From: Portunus trituberculatus
Taxonomy: Eukaryota > Arthropoda > Malacostraca > Decapoda > Portunidae
Reading direction: 5' to 3'
NCBI RefSeq assembly: GCF_017591435.1
Contig: NC_059304.1
Location: forward strand, 29,651,883 to 29,715,882
DNA length: 64,000 bases
Part shown: positions 30,570 to 41,334 of the stretch, in pieces
Position numbering within the stretch: position 1 is the first letter of the stretch
Layout of the letters: each line of letters opens with the position of its first letter
The notes under the pieces: model-generated
Database searches by the model: none
What the model was told of the DNA's origin: nothing
What the model saw: the letters and a program-made list of their open reading frames with translations, nothing else
Program-made: the position numbers and the translations under genes

Positions 30570-32420
30570 CACCTGGGTTACTTACTTACTTGTTACTTGG
30601 GGTGTTTGTTCAAGGCTCCGCTCCACTGCGAGGCAGCGCTCAGCAGAGCCTCCCTCAAAAGCAACTAGCATCTATAATTGTCTTTGATTTCCATGCCGTT
30701 AAAATCATAAACTTCCTTGAACAAATATGTCTTCAATTTCTTTTTGAAGATATCGATCCTCGCACAACCTTTAATATCACTCGGCAGTTTATTGTAAATC
30801 CTTGGTGCGCATCTTGCAAATACTCGACATCCCATGTCAAGGTTATTTCTTGGCTCATGTAGTCTGTATGGGTCTGCATCGTGTTCCTTGGTATGTGCAC
30901 AAATGTATGAGTGTCAGGGGTCATTTCTTTAATTTTTGCAGTATCATATTCACCCAGCCATGTTTCAGTCAAAGCAAGAATAACCAGATTCTCATCACTA
31001 ATTAAAGTTCTGATTTCTATTGTCTTGTTTCCAACTGACTGGACATTTGATAAACCACATTTCAACATAGAGCTCACAGCAATAGTAGCCATGATCTGTA
31101 ATATTTCTGATCCTGTCAATCTCATTTTCCAACACAACACAACAACTATTATTTGCCGAGTGGTCAGTATTCTGTTTCTTAAACCTCACACAGTTTATGC
31201 ATTTCTTCTCTGTAGATGTGCAATCCTTGGACTTGTGGTTGCCTGCACATTTAAAGCAAACGGGATGCTCACCATTTTTCTTGGCATTGCAGTTTGCCTC
31301 AGTATGACCATACCTTTGACAATGGTAACAGTTAAGTGCATGATACCTGTCATGAACCTGGTAAACTCCCCAATTAAGCTTAATCCTGTCCTGATGCTGA
31401 TGTAACAGCTGTCTAATCATTGGATCACATTTCATGATGTAATGAACTGTGCCCCCTGCTGCTGGTTTGCAAAAAATATTCTCAATCTTTGACTTGATAT
31501 CAGGAACTGCTTGAAGGTAGTCATTTCTTGCAATGATTATATCAATGATATCCTCCTTAGTCTCTTCCTTATGGACATTACATAGCATTATCTTGGGTTT
31601 AATTTTCTGAACAGATTTAGTTGTCAACTTTTCAACATTCTCCAGTTTCTGGGCTGCCTCATTTCTCAGACTCTCATCGGCAAAATTCATCACTATTTTT
31701 TTGCCATCATTAGCAAACTTTGTATCATTCATTTACATTCCATCCAAAGCATGAGAAACTTCATTCTTCAGATTTGCTTCAGAATCCTGAGTTACCTCTA
31801 CAACAAGCAGGTTCTTTTTCATCCTCCTCTTCCTCTTCACATCCTGCCAAGGCATGGAATTTTCCGAATCAGCAGACAGCGTCTCAGCAACTCCCGCCAA
31901 GCCTTCTGTTGCCTCATCGACCTTGATACGTATCTCCTCCATTCTTGCTATCTTATTATCAACTATTTCCATCATCTTGTCACCTTTAGCAGTAATGCTC
32001 TTCAAATCAGACAAATTCCTCAACATCATTAATGAATTTCTTCAGAGCCGACACCTCAATGAAGCAAACATCGCACAGATACCTCACGTTGCAGATATTT
32101 TCAGATTTAATCCCTGCCAGATTCACACATTTTGTATGAGCCCACCGGCTACACAGACAACATTTAATGAATTTTGCTGGGTCTCCAAAATCAGAGCTAC
32201 ACTTATAACAGGACGAAGGTAATAATGCTGAAATGGCATATTTCTCCGCCATCTTGAAGTCTTCCACTCCTTTTCACTTATTTTCTATCTAGCGGCCACA
32301 CTTTCCATAAATATTCCTGGTTTTTTTTCATCACAGGACATTCATACACTACTGTGCTCACTGAGAAGTCAGTGAGAGCCTTTTTTCATGCAATAATATG
32401 CGTGAAAAGCGGAGCACCAC
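30570..32420 (-). mobile_element. LINE-E, CR1/jockey-like, ORF1 with PHD finger and zinc knuckles, internally deleted
   Basis: On the minus strand the first part (32267-32007) encodes a PHD-type finger (CYKCSSDFGDPAKFIKC, WAHTKC, CDVCF). Next comes a coiled-coil-like stretch, then (31732-30998) an RNA-binding region with CCHC knuckles (CYHCQRYGHTEANC, CFKCAGNHKSKDC, CINC). A short endonuclease start follows (LALTETWLGEYD). Most of the endonuclease and the reverse transcriptase are missing. The 3' end (30570-30700) has repeated AAGT-type units on the minus strand. It interrupts the C-terminal part of the Tc1-2 transposase. The right boundary is approximate. Confidence 0.75.
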
Positions 32421-32591
32421 TACAGAACTAGCAAGTTTATGCGCGCTCACTTCACAAGACTCGAAAAGATCAAGAAGGCACAAGGGCATCCTATCAATTA
32501 CTAGTTTAGGTGAGTACCCTCATTGAAACATTTTCTGTGTCATTAATCTCCTTCACAGGATGTCACAGGTACCACACCTTCCACTCTGATC

Positions 32592-32660
32592 AGCAGTGTA
32601 TAGTCCTTCATCCATTGGTCTAATGTGTTTACCATTGTCAGTTGTAACACTTCCTCCCCA

Positions 32661-32668
<8 letters not shown>
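32592..32668 (-). mobile_element. LINE-B, third segment (endonuclease piece)
   Basis: On the minus strand this reads GEEVLQLTMVNTLDQWMKDY, which aligns with the endonuclease part RERFLNLMIDNMMDQRVKE of the near-complete LINE at 60.2 kb. It continues the frame that breaks off at 36003, with LINE-A inserted between. Its downstream part (reverse transcriptase) is missing. Confidence 0.6.
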
Positions 32669-32694
<26 letters not shown>

Positions 32695-35600
32695 TTACAA
32701 GGGCACTGGCCAAGGGCAAACAAAGTGTTGGAAAAAAAAAAATCCCGCTGGTTGCCAGGCCCTGTTAAGAAGAAAGTAGAAAGAGAAAAAACAAAAAAAA
32801 TCTAAAAGGAGGGTCCAGTTAACGTAAGAGGTGTCTTGACACTCCTCTTTTGAAAGAGTTTAAGTCATAGGCAGGTGGAAATACAGACACAGGTAGAGAG
32901 TTCCAGAGTTTACCAGTGTAGGGAATGAAGGAGTGAAGATACTGGTTAACTCTTGCATTAGGAAGATGGACAGAATAGGGATGAGAAGAAGTAGAGAGTC
33001 TTGTGCAGCGAGGCCGCAGGAGGGGGAAGGCATGCAGTTAGCAAGTTCAGAAGAGCAGACAGCATGAAAACAGCGGTAGAAGACAGATAAAGATGCAACA
33101 TTGCGGCGGTGACTTAAAGAATCAAGACAGTCAGTTAGAGGAGAAGAGTTGATAAGACGAAAAGCTTTAGATTCCACCTTGTTTAGTAAAGCTGTGTGTG
33201 GATCCCCAGACATGAGAGCCATACTCCATACACGGGCGGATAAGGCCCTTGTACAGAGCAAGCAGCTGGGAGGGAGAAAAATGGACGAAGACGCCATAGG
33301 ACACCTAACTTCTTGGAAGCTGATTTAGCAAGAGTAGAGATGTGAAATTTCCAGTTTAGATTTTTAGTGAAGGATAGACCGAGTGTGTTTAATGTAGAGG
33401 AGAGGGAAGTTGAGTGTTATTGAAGAAGAGAGGATAGTTGTCTGGAAGGTTATGTCGAGTAGATAGTTGTAGAAATTGAGTTTTGAGGCATTGAACAAAA
33501 CCAGGTTTTCTCTGCCCCAATCAGAAACAAGTGAAAGATCAGAAGTTAGGCGTCCTATAGCATCTCGCCTTGAGTCATTTAATTGTTGTTGGGTTGGGCG
33601 TCTGTTGAACGCTGTTGAATAATGCAGGGTGGTATCATCAGCATAGGAGTGGATAGGGCATTGAGTCAGATTTAGGAGATCATTGATGAATAATAGAAAG
33701 AGAGTGGGTGATAGGACAGAACCCTGTGGAACACCACTGTTGATAGTTTTAGGGAAGAACAGTGACCGTCTACTACAGCAGCAATAGAACGATCGGAAAG
33801 GAAACTGGAGATGAAGGTACAGAGAGAAGGATAGAATCCGTAGGAGGGTAGTTTAGAAATTAAAGATTTGTGCCAGACTCTATCGAAGGCTTTCGATATG
33901 TCAAGGCCGACAGCAAAGGTTTCACCGAAGTCCCTAAAAGAGGATGACCAAGATTCAGTTAGGAAAGTAAGAAGATCACCAGTAGATCTGCCTTTACGGA
34001 AACCATACTGGCAATCAGAGAGAAGGTTGTGAGCTGATAGATGCCTCATTATCTTCCTATTAAGGATAGACTCAAAGGCTTTAGAAAGGCAGGAAATCAA
34101 AGCTATAGGGCGGTAGTTAGAAGGATTGGAGTGGTCACCTTTTTTAGGGACAGGTTGAATGTGAGCAAACTTCCAGCAAGAAGGATAAATAGAAGTAGAG
34201 AGACACAGATGAAAGAGTTTGACCAGGCAGTGAGCGAGTTCGGAAGCACAGTTTTTGAGAACAACAGGAGGGACTCCATCCGGACCGTAAGCCTTCCGAG
34301 AATCAAGGCCAGAGAGGGCCAGGAAAACGTCTTTATAAAGAATTTTAATTTTAGGGATGAAGTAGTCAGAGGGTGGAGGAGTAGGAGGAATATGCCCAGA
34401 ATCATCCAAAGTTGAGTTGGTAGCAAAGGTTTGAGCGAAGAGTTCAGCTTTAGAAAAAGAAGAGACAGCTGTAGAGCCATCTGGATGAAGTAAAGGAGGG
34501 AAAGACGAAGAAGTAAAGTTGTTAGAGATATTATTGGCTAGATGCCAGAAATCTCGAGAGGAGTTAGAATTGGAAAGACTTTGACATTTTCTATTGATGA
34601 AAGAGTTTTAGTAAGTTGGAGAATAGATTTGGCATGATTACGGGCAGAAATATATAGGGCATGAGTTTCAGCAGTTGGATGGCTACGGAACCGTTTGTGA
34701 GCCGCCTCTCTATCATTGACAGCACGAGAACAAGCAGAGTTAAACCAAGGCTTTTTAGCTTTAGGGTTAGAGAAAGTATGAGGAATGTATAGCTCCATGC
34801 CAGAGATAATCACCTCTGTTATGCGCTCGGCACAAAGAGAAGGATCTCTGACATGAAAACAATAATCATCCCAAGGAAATCAGAATAGTACTGCCTTAGT
34901 TCCTCCCACTTAGCAGAGTTAAAATGCCAGAAGCACCTCCGCTTAGGCGGGTCCTGAGGCTGCACTGGAGTGATAGAACTGGTAACGGAAATTAGATTGT
35001 GGTCGGAGGAGCCCAACGGAGAGGAAAGTTTAACAGAGTAAGCAGAAGGGTTGGAGGTTAGGAAAAGATCAAGAATGTTGGGCGTGTCTCCAAGGCGGTC
35101 AGGAATACGGGTAGGGAACTTCACTAGCTGCTCTAGGTCATGAAGGATAGCAAAGTTGAAGGTTTGTTCACCAGGTTGGTCAGTGAAAGAAGATGAAAGC
35201 CAAAGCTGGTGGTGAACATTGAAATCCCTAAAATGGAGATCTCAGCAAAAGGAAAGTGAGATAAGATGTGCTCCACCTTGGAAGTCAAATAGTCAAAGAA
35301 TTTTACATAGTCAGAGGAATTAGGTGAGAGGTATACAGCACAGATGAATTTAGTTAGAGAGTGACATTGAAGTCTTAGCCAGATGGTAGAAAATTCTGAA
35401 GATTCAAGATTGTGGGCACGAGAGCAAGTGGTGTCGTTACGCACGTATGCGCAACATCCAGCTTTGGATTGAAAATGAGGATAGAGCAAGTAGGAGGGAA
35501 CAGAAAAGGGGCTGCTGTCAGTAGTCACAGACAACTGTGTTTCAGTTAGGAAGAGAAGATGAGGTTTAGTAGAGGAGAGGTGGTGTTCCACAGATTGAAA

Positions 35601-36002
35601 ATTAGAACGAAGGCCACGAATGTTGCAGAAATTGATAGTGAAAGTATTAGATGAAGTGTCAAGACACCCAAGGTCGACAGCAGAGGGCAGTCCGACCTGG
35701 GGACATTTATGGTCCCCTCCCCAGAGGGGGACTCCGAGGCAGGGCGTGGTGAAGCCATTATTAAATTTTGATTTGAAGAGAGTGTAAAAGTGTAAGGTGT
35801 TGTAGTGTAGAGTAGGAAGTAGTAGAAGTTGTCTTTAGAGGGCAGGCTGCAGCTGCTCAATTGTATAAATGAGACCACAAAGGGAACCGGGAAGAGAGGA
35901 CACGGGGAATCACTCAGTCTGCAGCACTGCCTACATCCCCGTAAATACCTCTCCTGGAGTATTCCACCGGGCGGCAGGTGACTACTGCCTACTCCAATGT
36001 CC
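32669..36002 (-). mobile_element. LINE-A, nearly full-length jockey-like non-LTR retrotransposon with poly(A) tail
   Basis: A poly(T) run (32669-32691) is the tail on the minus strand. Reading leftwards from about 35760 there is an endonuclease domain (FCNIRGL, LLFLTETQLS, AVYLSPNSS, GSSDHNLIS). A reverse transcriptase follows (AYGPDGVPPVVLK, YRPIALISCLSKAFE, QYGFRKGRST, GLDISKAFDRVWH), with the remaining palm, thumb and C-terminal region (YGSHVW, AFRLINSSPLTDCLDSLSHRR, LWNSLPVSVF-like) in broken frames down to 32850. There are several frameshifts and stops. No separate ORF1 was seen, so about 3.3 kb may be the full unit. The exact clade was not assigned. Fragments of the family lie at 1-205 and 4063-4545. 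Confidence 0.88.
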
Positions 36003-36470
36003 ATCATGACTATTTGCATTCATTTCTTCCCAAGTTACATGTTTGCAGTTTAGATCTCCCACAAGAAGCACTCTTCTGTCTTCCTTAACATATTGTCCAG
36101 GCACTTTAGCACTTTACATTTCATTAAGTACATCAGACCTCCATATATTAGTCTTCAGTGACACATATGTTACTATGATACTCCTTTTCTCCCTCTCTTT
36201 AGTACTAATTGTTAGGATTAAAACCTTTGCCAGTCCATCTCTGTAATGTACTTCCTCCATGTATATATCCTCTTGAGTCATTATCAATACTTCTGCTTTT
36301 ACTCTTCTGCCTCTCCTCCAAACATTATATCCCTGCTCTTTAAAATTCCCTCGGATGTCTTCACTAACTTTGTTTGTTATGCATACCACACCCAATCCTT
36401 TTTTTCAATATATAATCTCTCACTTCCAGCTTTCCTGATATAAATCCATCTATGTTTGTATACATGACTC
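36003..36470 (-). mobile_element. LINE-B, second segment (endonuclease N-terminal half)
   Basis: On the minus strand it gives RVMYTNIDGF, then (36395-36114) NVWRRGRRVKAEVLIM and LVGDLNCKHVTWEE near 36020. It parallels the endonuclease of the near-complete LINE at 59.8-60.2 kb (MMYTNIDRV, LVGDFNCKEVDWE). It is cut on the left by LINE-A and joined on the right, across a TTAA element, to the ORF1 segment at 40913. Confidence 0.8.
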
Positions 36471-36912
36471 TTAAGAGCGTATCTTCGATTCAAATCATGG
36501 ATTGGTCTCAAATTTACCATTATTAGGTAAACATGGTTTCACATAAGACTGGCCTCGGAGAGTTAAATACTGCACCTGAGGTACGAGATCTTTAAATTTC
36601 AAAGGTCCCAAGGCTGTTTAAATCCTACCCCTCCAAAACAGCTGAGTGTGTAGTGTTGCCATATGAGTAGACACACATTTATTGTTCATACATTTTTAGG
36701 CTATTGATATCCATTTATGATTTGATAGTGCAGTACAATATTTCGGTGAGCTTCGCTTTGTCATGCAGTGGTGGCACCAGCCGGTTCCTGGGACTCAACC
36801 ACTCCTGGACCAAGAGATGAGTGTGTAATGCATTTGTTTTCTTCAAGTTTGTGAAATGTCCTTTTTGCTTTCTGTATGTCATACATTCAATATACAGGCA
36901 ACCCCCGCTTAA

Positions 36913-37142
36913 CCCTTAAAGTACAGGGGATTGATTTACTTTCCGTCTATTACAGCAGGGAAAAATCACACCTGTCAAAAATTATATAAATATTTTTTTC
37001 TTATAAAAACATATTTCTTTGTTCTGAGTACAACAATGTAGTTTTCAACATGTTATCACCTCTCACACAAACATTATTGCAGAGCAAAAAATTCATGGCA
37101 GAATCCGCCGCTAAGAAATACCCCCAAAGCTCAGATAACACT

Positions 37143-37191
<49 letters not shown>

Positions 37192-37884
37192 GGGCATATG
37201 AATTTGATGTAAAAGTAGGAACTTTTGCACTTTCATGTCATGAAAATGCAAACTAAAATGAAATAATGTTCAAAACAGAAAAAGAAAAATAAACCACATA
37301 TTACAAATACATATTGTGGATTTGTATAATAATTGTAATGTGGCAACCCTTATTAGCAATGGGACTGACGTGACTTGGCTGACAAGCACAGTCCTGTAGA
37401 GGCAACCATGGGTGACACACACCAGCGCATTGCTCGTGGGGAGTACGTGAGGAGGTTTATGAACATCGCTGTGAGGTTTAGTCTCTGTCTCCCAGATCAC
37501 TATCAGAATCACTACTGGAGTCTTCACTTTCTTCTGTCTCAATAAAAAAAATCACTGTCTTCATTTTCATCACTGTCCTCAATGTCATTACCAAGTAACA
37601 CTGACATAACATCACTCGGAGTACCGTTTCCTAACTCCGGGTCACGGGGATTGCCAGATGTTGCCTCGAAATGGGAAAAGATGACCTATTGTGAGAGAAC
37701 ATATGTCTCAAGGCTCAAGGAGGCGAGCGAGAAAAGATGCCAAAGACTTCCACTTGCCCCAGGACCAATAGTGACCGGGAGAGATTCAAACGTTTAGCGC
37801 TGAAAAATCATGATCCCGGAACGATCCCCGCCTCTCCGCACGCAACGCTACAATCGTCCCGAAACGATCACCATACATTAAGGG
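36913..37884 (-). mobile_element. piggyBac-like element PB-3
   Basis: The element begins CCCTTAAAGTAC after TTAA (36909-36912) and ends in the near complement (GTATGGTGATC region, CATTAAGGG). The right flank TCAA (37885-37888) is a one-base variant of TTAA. On the minus strand about 37600-37470 gives an acidic stretch (DIEDSDENEDSDFF and, after a one-base shift, ETEESEDSSSDSDSDLGD). This resembles the acidic N-terminus of piggyBac transposases. It also contains (CT)n at 37144-37187. Confidence 0.78.
37144..37187. repeat. (CT)n microsatellite inside PB-3
   Basis: This is a pure CT run of about 44 bp. Confidence 0.95.
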
Positions 37885-39397
37885 TCAACGAAGGGGTTAC
37901 GTTCCTAAAAAACACTTCGTTAAGCGAAACTTAGTTAAGCAAACCGATTATAACAAGTTTAACCCCTGACTTGAACTTCCATTGAGAGTAAACAAAGCAA
38001 GAGTGCATCATAGTACAGTGAAAGGTTCAATGAAAGTAAAAATTATGAAGTTTAACATTTAGGCAGTTAAATTTAATTTAAGTCATTATAATGTACAGTA
38101 ATGTATACACATAACTTTATAATGTTGATGATCTTAAATTTATGAAGGGAGGGAGAGTGAAACGAGAAAGACACTAACCGGCTACCTGTGGAATGTAAAC
38201 AAAGGGCGCATCATTGTACTGCATACAAAACTTATGTACCACACCTCCACAACGCTTTCCATTTTATCTATTGTAGAGTCACGAGTTCAGGTGGTTCTTT
38301 TAGCTTGCAAGGATGATACAGTCTCACCAGCCTTCTTAATAGTCTGCTGACTTGAAAATAGTAGAGACAGTATATGGAGTCAAGATGGTGGCCAGCAATG
38401 CTATAGTTTTCTCGCCTCTCTCGTGTCTATGAATAATATCCAGCTTCACTTCGAGAGTAAGGGACTTCCTGGTCTTCTTAGGAACGCTAGGCCACATTGC
38501 AGGGCGTTTTGATGGTAAGTTGAGCGAGTGAAGATGAGCTGCTCCTGGCGCTGTTATGGGAGTGAGTGGTGCGTGTTGTCCACGAGATCTTGATCTTGAT
38601 CTTGATCTTGATTCTACAGGTGTCCCAGGATTTCTCCTGAGGCAGGCCTTAGTATTTGCGGCTCCTGGTGTATTCAAAAGCTTGTCGGCTTGCGTAATAT
38701 GGCAGGGCTTTCAAACTTGGAAAAAATTACCTGGATAAAACTTTGTTAAAGCGAGTTTGGTGTTCGTTAAACGAGCAGACGGTAGAAAAGTGAAACCTTC
38801 GTTGTAGCGAAATTTCGTTGTGTGAACCTTCGTTAAACGGGGGTTACCTGTACTTGTATGTGTTTTTAATTAGCTTTTGTTCCTGTTTTCACTAACAGCA
38901 ATAATAGATATCTCTCTAGGCAGGCCCCAGCTGGGCATCAATCAGAAGAGAGCCAAGATCAGAAAAAAATGTTTCAGACACGAATGTGAAAAGGAAAAAT
39001 ATTCTAGTTAGCAACAGTTTGCTGGAAAAACTTGGAAAGCTAATAAAATGTAGTATGTGTGTTGGTGGTTGTAGTGTTGATGTTACAGAGGGTGGAGTGG
39101 AGAGATTACAATTAAAAGGACAGACTACAGTCAAAAGAAAAAGCCCTTCTGAGAAGAAAAAGACAAAAAACATGCCAGAGTGAGGAATCAGGGGCAGGAA
39201 AATTATGTGTAAATGTAAGATGACTTCAACAGGCATGAACGTTTTCCACTTTTCTCTTCTTATTTTTGTTATTTGTACACAAAACAATGGATGCATTGTG
39301 TACCTAATGAAATAGTAAATAAATCATTATATGTGTTAAAAAAAAAAATCTGTAGGATTATTTTTTTCCATGTAAAATTCCCATGTAAAACCTTTAA

Positions 39398-40400
39398 CCC
39401 CTTCATTACCGACTCCGTGATCCTGCGCGTACCAACCCCCTCCCCCCAGCACCGAGTTTTTCGAGTGCTCATAATTTCGCATAGGTAGTCTAATGTTCAT
39501 TTCTATGCCCATATTTAGTCATCTAAGTATTATTTTTCATGTCTTTTGATAGATTTGGTCATGGGATGTATACTTTTTCAAATCGGAAGTTGTTATACAT
39601 GATTTCCTATGACCTCGTCTGACATGAATAGCTGGAAGCAGTCCAAAGCACTAATGTTATCCCGTGAGATATCAGGATGAACACCTGAAAAATCTTCTAC
39701 TAGGGCAGGAACAGTGCCAGGACGATGATCAGAAAAGGATCAGCCATGAGTGTGAAGGTGTGAGGTGAGGGGCTGGGTGGTGTCTCCTCATCGTCACCAT
39801 CACTCTCATATAGGTCATCACTACTCGCCTCACTGTCATTTTCTGGCAAATATTCATCATCTGAATCACTTGTGAGGCCTTCTGATTGTGTCAGATTATC
39901 ATCTGATCCTTGCAAGTCATCGTCAAGAGGGGTATAACTCTCAGAATCACTGCTGAAGGAGCACAAAGATGCCATAATGCGACGCGTGTCAAAGTCAAAC
40001 ACACGCGCGTACCAACCCCCTCCCCCCTGCACCGAGTTTTTCGAGCGCTTCTCATAATTTCGAGGTAGTCTAATGTTCATTTCTATGCCCATATTTAGTC
40101 ATCTAAGTATTATTTTCATGTCTTTTGATAGATTTGGCTCATGGGATGTTTCAAAGTCAAACACACACACTGATGGGTGGGGCGGTTCACATCACCACCC
40201 CCCGCCACCACGGGCCAACGTCCTTGAAACACAAGGTGCCAATTAGTCAATTTGTCACTGTCGTAAATTACAACCATACAAACCGAGAAATATGGAGCCC
40301 TGGGTATCATTACTAAGCAATGAAGTACGCACGTACTTCATCGGTTCGGCAGCCGAAAGTTGACATGAAGTACTATGGTACCTCATCGGTAATGAAGGGG
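39398..40400 (-). mobile_element. piggyBac-like element PB-4
   Basis: TTAA flanks both ends (39394-39397 and 40401-40404). The terminal inverted repeat is CCCCTTCATTACCGA. Close to the right end are hairpin-forming repeats of GAAGTAC. A stretch of about 135 bp (39413-39550) is repeated in direct orientation at 40006-40148. The minus strand carries an acidic open frame that looks like a transposase N-terminus. At 1003 bp it is a deletion derivative. Confidence 0.85.
39700..39975 (-). pseudogene. Acidic N-terminus of a piggyBac-type transposase, rest deleted
   Basis: The frame is open upstream to 40092, but the ATG at 39975 starts a coherent acidic sequence of about 90 residues (MASLCSFSSDSES, then LTSDSDDEYLPEND and DLYESDGDDEE). 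Long Asp/Glu/Ser-rich leaders precede the core of many piggyBac transposases. The frame ends within the element without any core motif. It may still produce a short peptide if transcribed. Confidence 0.55.
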
Positions 40401-40912
40401 TTAAATTCAATTTTCTCCAAATGTGAATTTCAATGAATTACTGCCATCTGACTGAAAATATCTCACCACTATTTAGATTATTTTCTACTTTCTTTACTGT
40501 TATCACTTAGTGGAAGATTTTGATCTTATAAAATCTGAACTTTTGCTGATCTTCAGTAAAATATATACTAGCTATTGAAAATAAAGTTTCATTAAAAATG
40601 TGATATTTTTACTTAATTATTCATATTTCCAAAACTACACCATTTAGAGAAAAAAAATAAGATGGAAAGTTTCTATATACTCCATACTTTCATAAAATGT
40701 TAAGTAAAATGTTCTGCAAATATCTATATCTATAAGAAAGATATTAAAAAAAAAATTAAATAAAAATAATAAAATTTTGAAAAAAATAATAATCAGATAT
40801 CAATGAAACTTGTGGCAAGCCAGTTTCTAATTATGCTCATCACTACTGTAAAAGGAGAAGTTTCTAATAACAATAATAAAAAAGTTTCTCCGAATCGAAG
40901 ATACCCCCTTAA

Positions 40913-41334
40913 TGCTTTCCTTCCCCTTCCTGAATACGTATACCATTTCCTCAGCAGCATGTCTAACACTCTTCAGTAGAACTTCTTCTTGTTCTCTGTC
41001 CTCTCATTTCTTTCCTTAGCTTCACTTCTCAGTTCTCTCTCTTTTTCCTGATTCACCACTCTCTTTATCCAAATATTGTTATATTCTACCTTATCAGCTA
41101 ACTTTCCAGTCCTCAATAAAATTTCTTCTATCCCTACAAACGATTTCATTCTAACTTTTACTGAATTTTTGGTTCCCTTACTTTATTTATCAAGTCTGTA
41201 TATTTCTTCAATTGCTTAATCAAGACTGTTCTTCATCTTGAACCACTGAGATAATTTCCTTAACCATCTCTTTCTCCTCCTTTTCCCTCACAAATTTCAC
41301 TAGATTCTTTTTTTTTTTCCTTCTAATCCATATA
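40913..41334 (-). mobile_element. LINE-B, first segment (end of ORF1)
   Basis: On the minus strand broken frames give NLVKFVREKEEKEMVKEI, IEEILLRTGKLADKVEY, NNIWIKRVVNQ and LLRKWYTYSGRGRKAL. They line up in order with the ORF1 end of the near-complete LINE at 59.2-59.7 kb (EEILYRTTKLRETEG, FWRILGDRIRKWY). The segment is bounded by Tg-6 at 41335 and by PB-5 at 40912. Confidence 0.72.

Larger units (their letters stand above)
27053..32503 (+). pseudogene. Tc1-like transposase of Tc1-2, split and decayed
   Basis: Block one (27053-27567) has stops and frame changes but gives the helix-turn-helix region and LWSDEASFQVTGN with the first catalytic Asp. Block two (30199-30568) continues in the same frame once the Tigger element and one TA are removed (first SLMVWGCF, then MQDGAMCHTAKL with the second Asp and DLNPIENLW with the Glu). 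Block three (about 32430-32503), after a LINE, supplies the last residues (RLEKIKKAQGHPINY) and TAG. The Asp-Glu spacing is again 35 residues. It is distinct in sequence from Tc1-1. Confidence 0.8.
26826..32592 (+). mobile_element. Degenerate Tc1-like element Tc1-2, split by a Tigger element and a LINE
   Basis: Three separated blocks add up to one Tc1-like element: 26826-27568, 30197-30568 and about 32420-32592. The outer ends carry TCAGAGTGGAAG as an inverted pair (26827 and, complemented, 32579-32590). Distances from these ends to the inferred start and stop of the transposase (about 230 and 90 bp) are close to those in Tc1-1. No TA is present at the outer flanks, and the flanks belong to different elements, so the outer limits are tentative. 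The internal split points are much better supported. Confidence 0.6.
36895..38850 (-). mobile_element. Tg-1 copy C, with a piggyBac-like element inserted in its terminal repeat
   Basis: TA flanks (36893-36894 and 38851-38852) and the Tg-1 terminal repeats are present, but on the minus strand. The transposase N-terminal remnant (38677-38336) has KKTRKSLTLEVKLDIIHRHE and runs further than in the other copies. A GATCTT repeat (about 38586-38615) and the words ATCAAGATCAAG also seen in copy B lie upstream. The 5-prime-most TTAA of its distal repeat holds PB-3. Confidence 0.85.
36475..40908. mobile_element. TTAA-flanked element PB-5 (piggyBac-like) containing further elements
   Basis: TTAA lies directly outside both ends (36471-36474 and 40909-40912). 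The ends share the inverted repeat GTATCTTCGATTC, preceded by GAGC at the left and, read inward, GGGG at the right. Removing the element and one TTAA joins the two LINE-B segments in frame (KALRVMYTNID). Its own DNA (36475-36894, 38851-39397 and 40401-40908) has no recognisable gene. Classification as piggyBac-like rests on the TTAA target only. Confidence 0.7.

Noticed and set aside
1405..38880. Shared 16-mer ATGTGTTTTTAATTAG beside Tg-1 copies A and C as a hint of target-site preference
   Set aside because: It lies in opposite orientation relative to the two elements and is AT-rich, so it is probably coincidence or an unrelated repeat.
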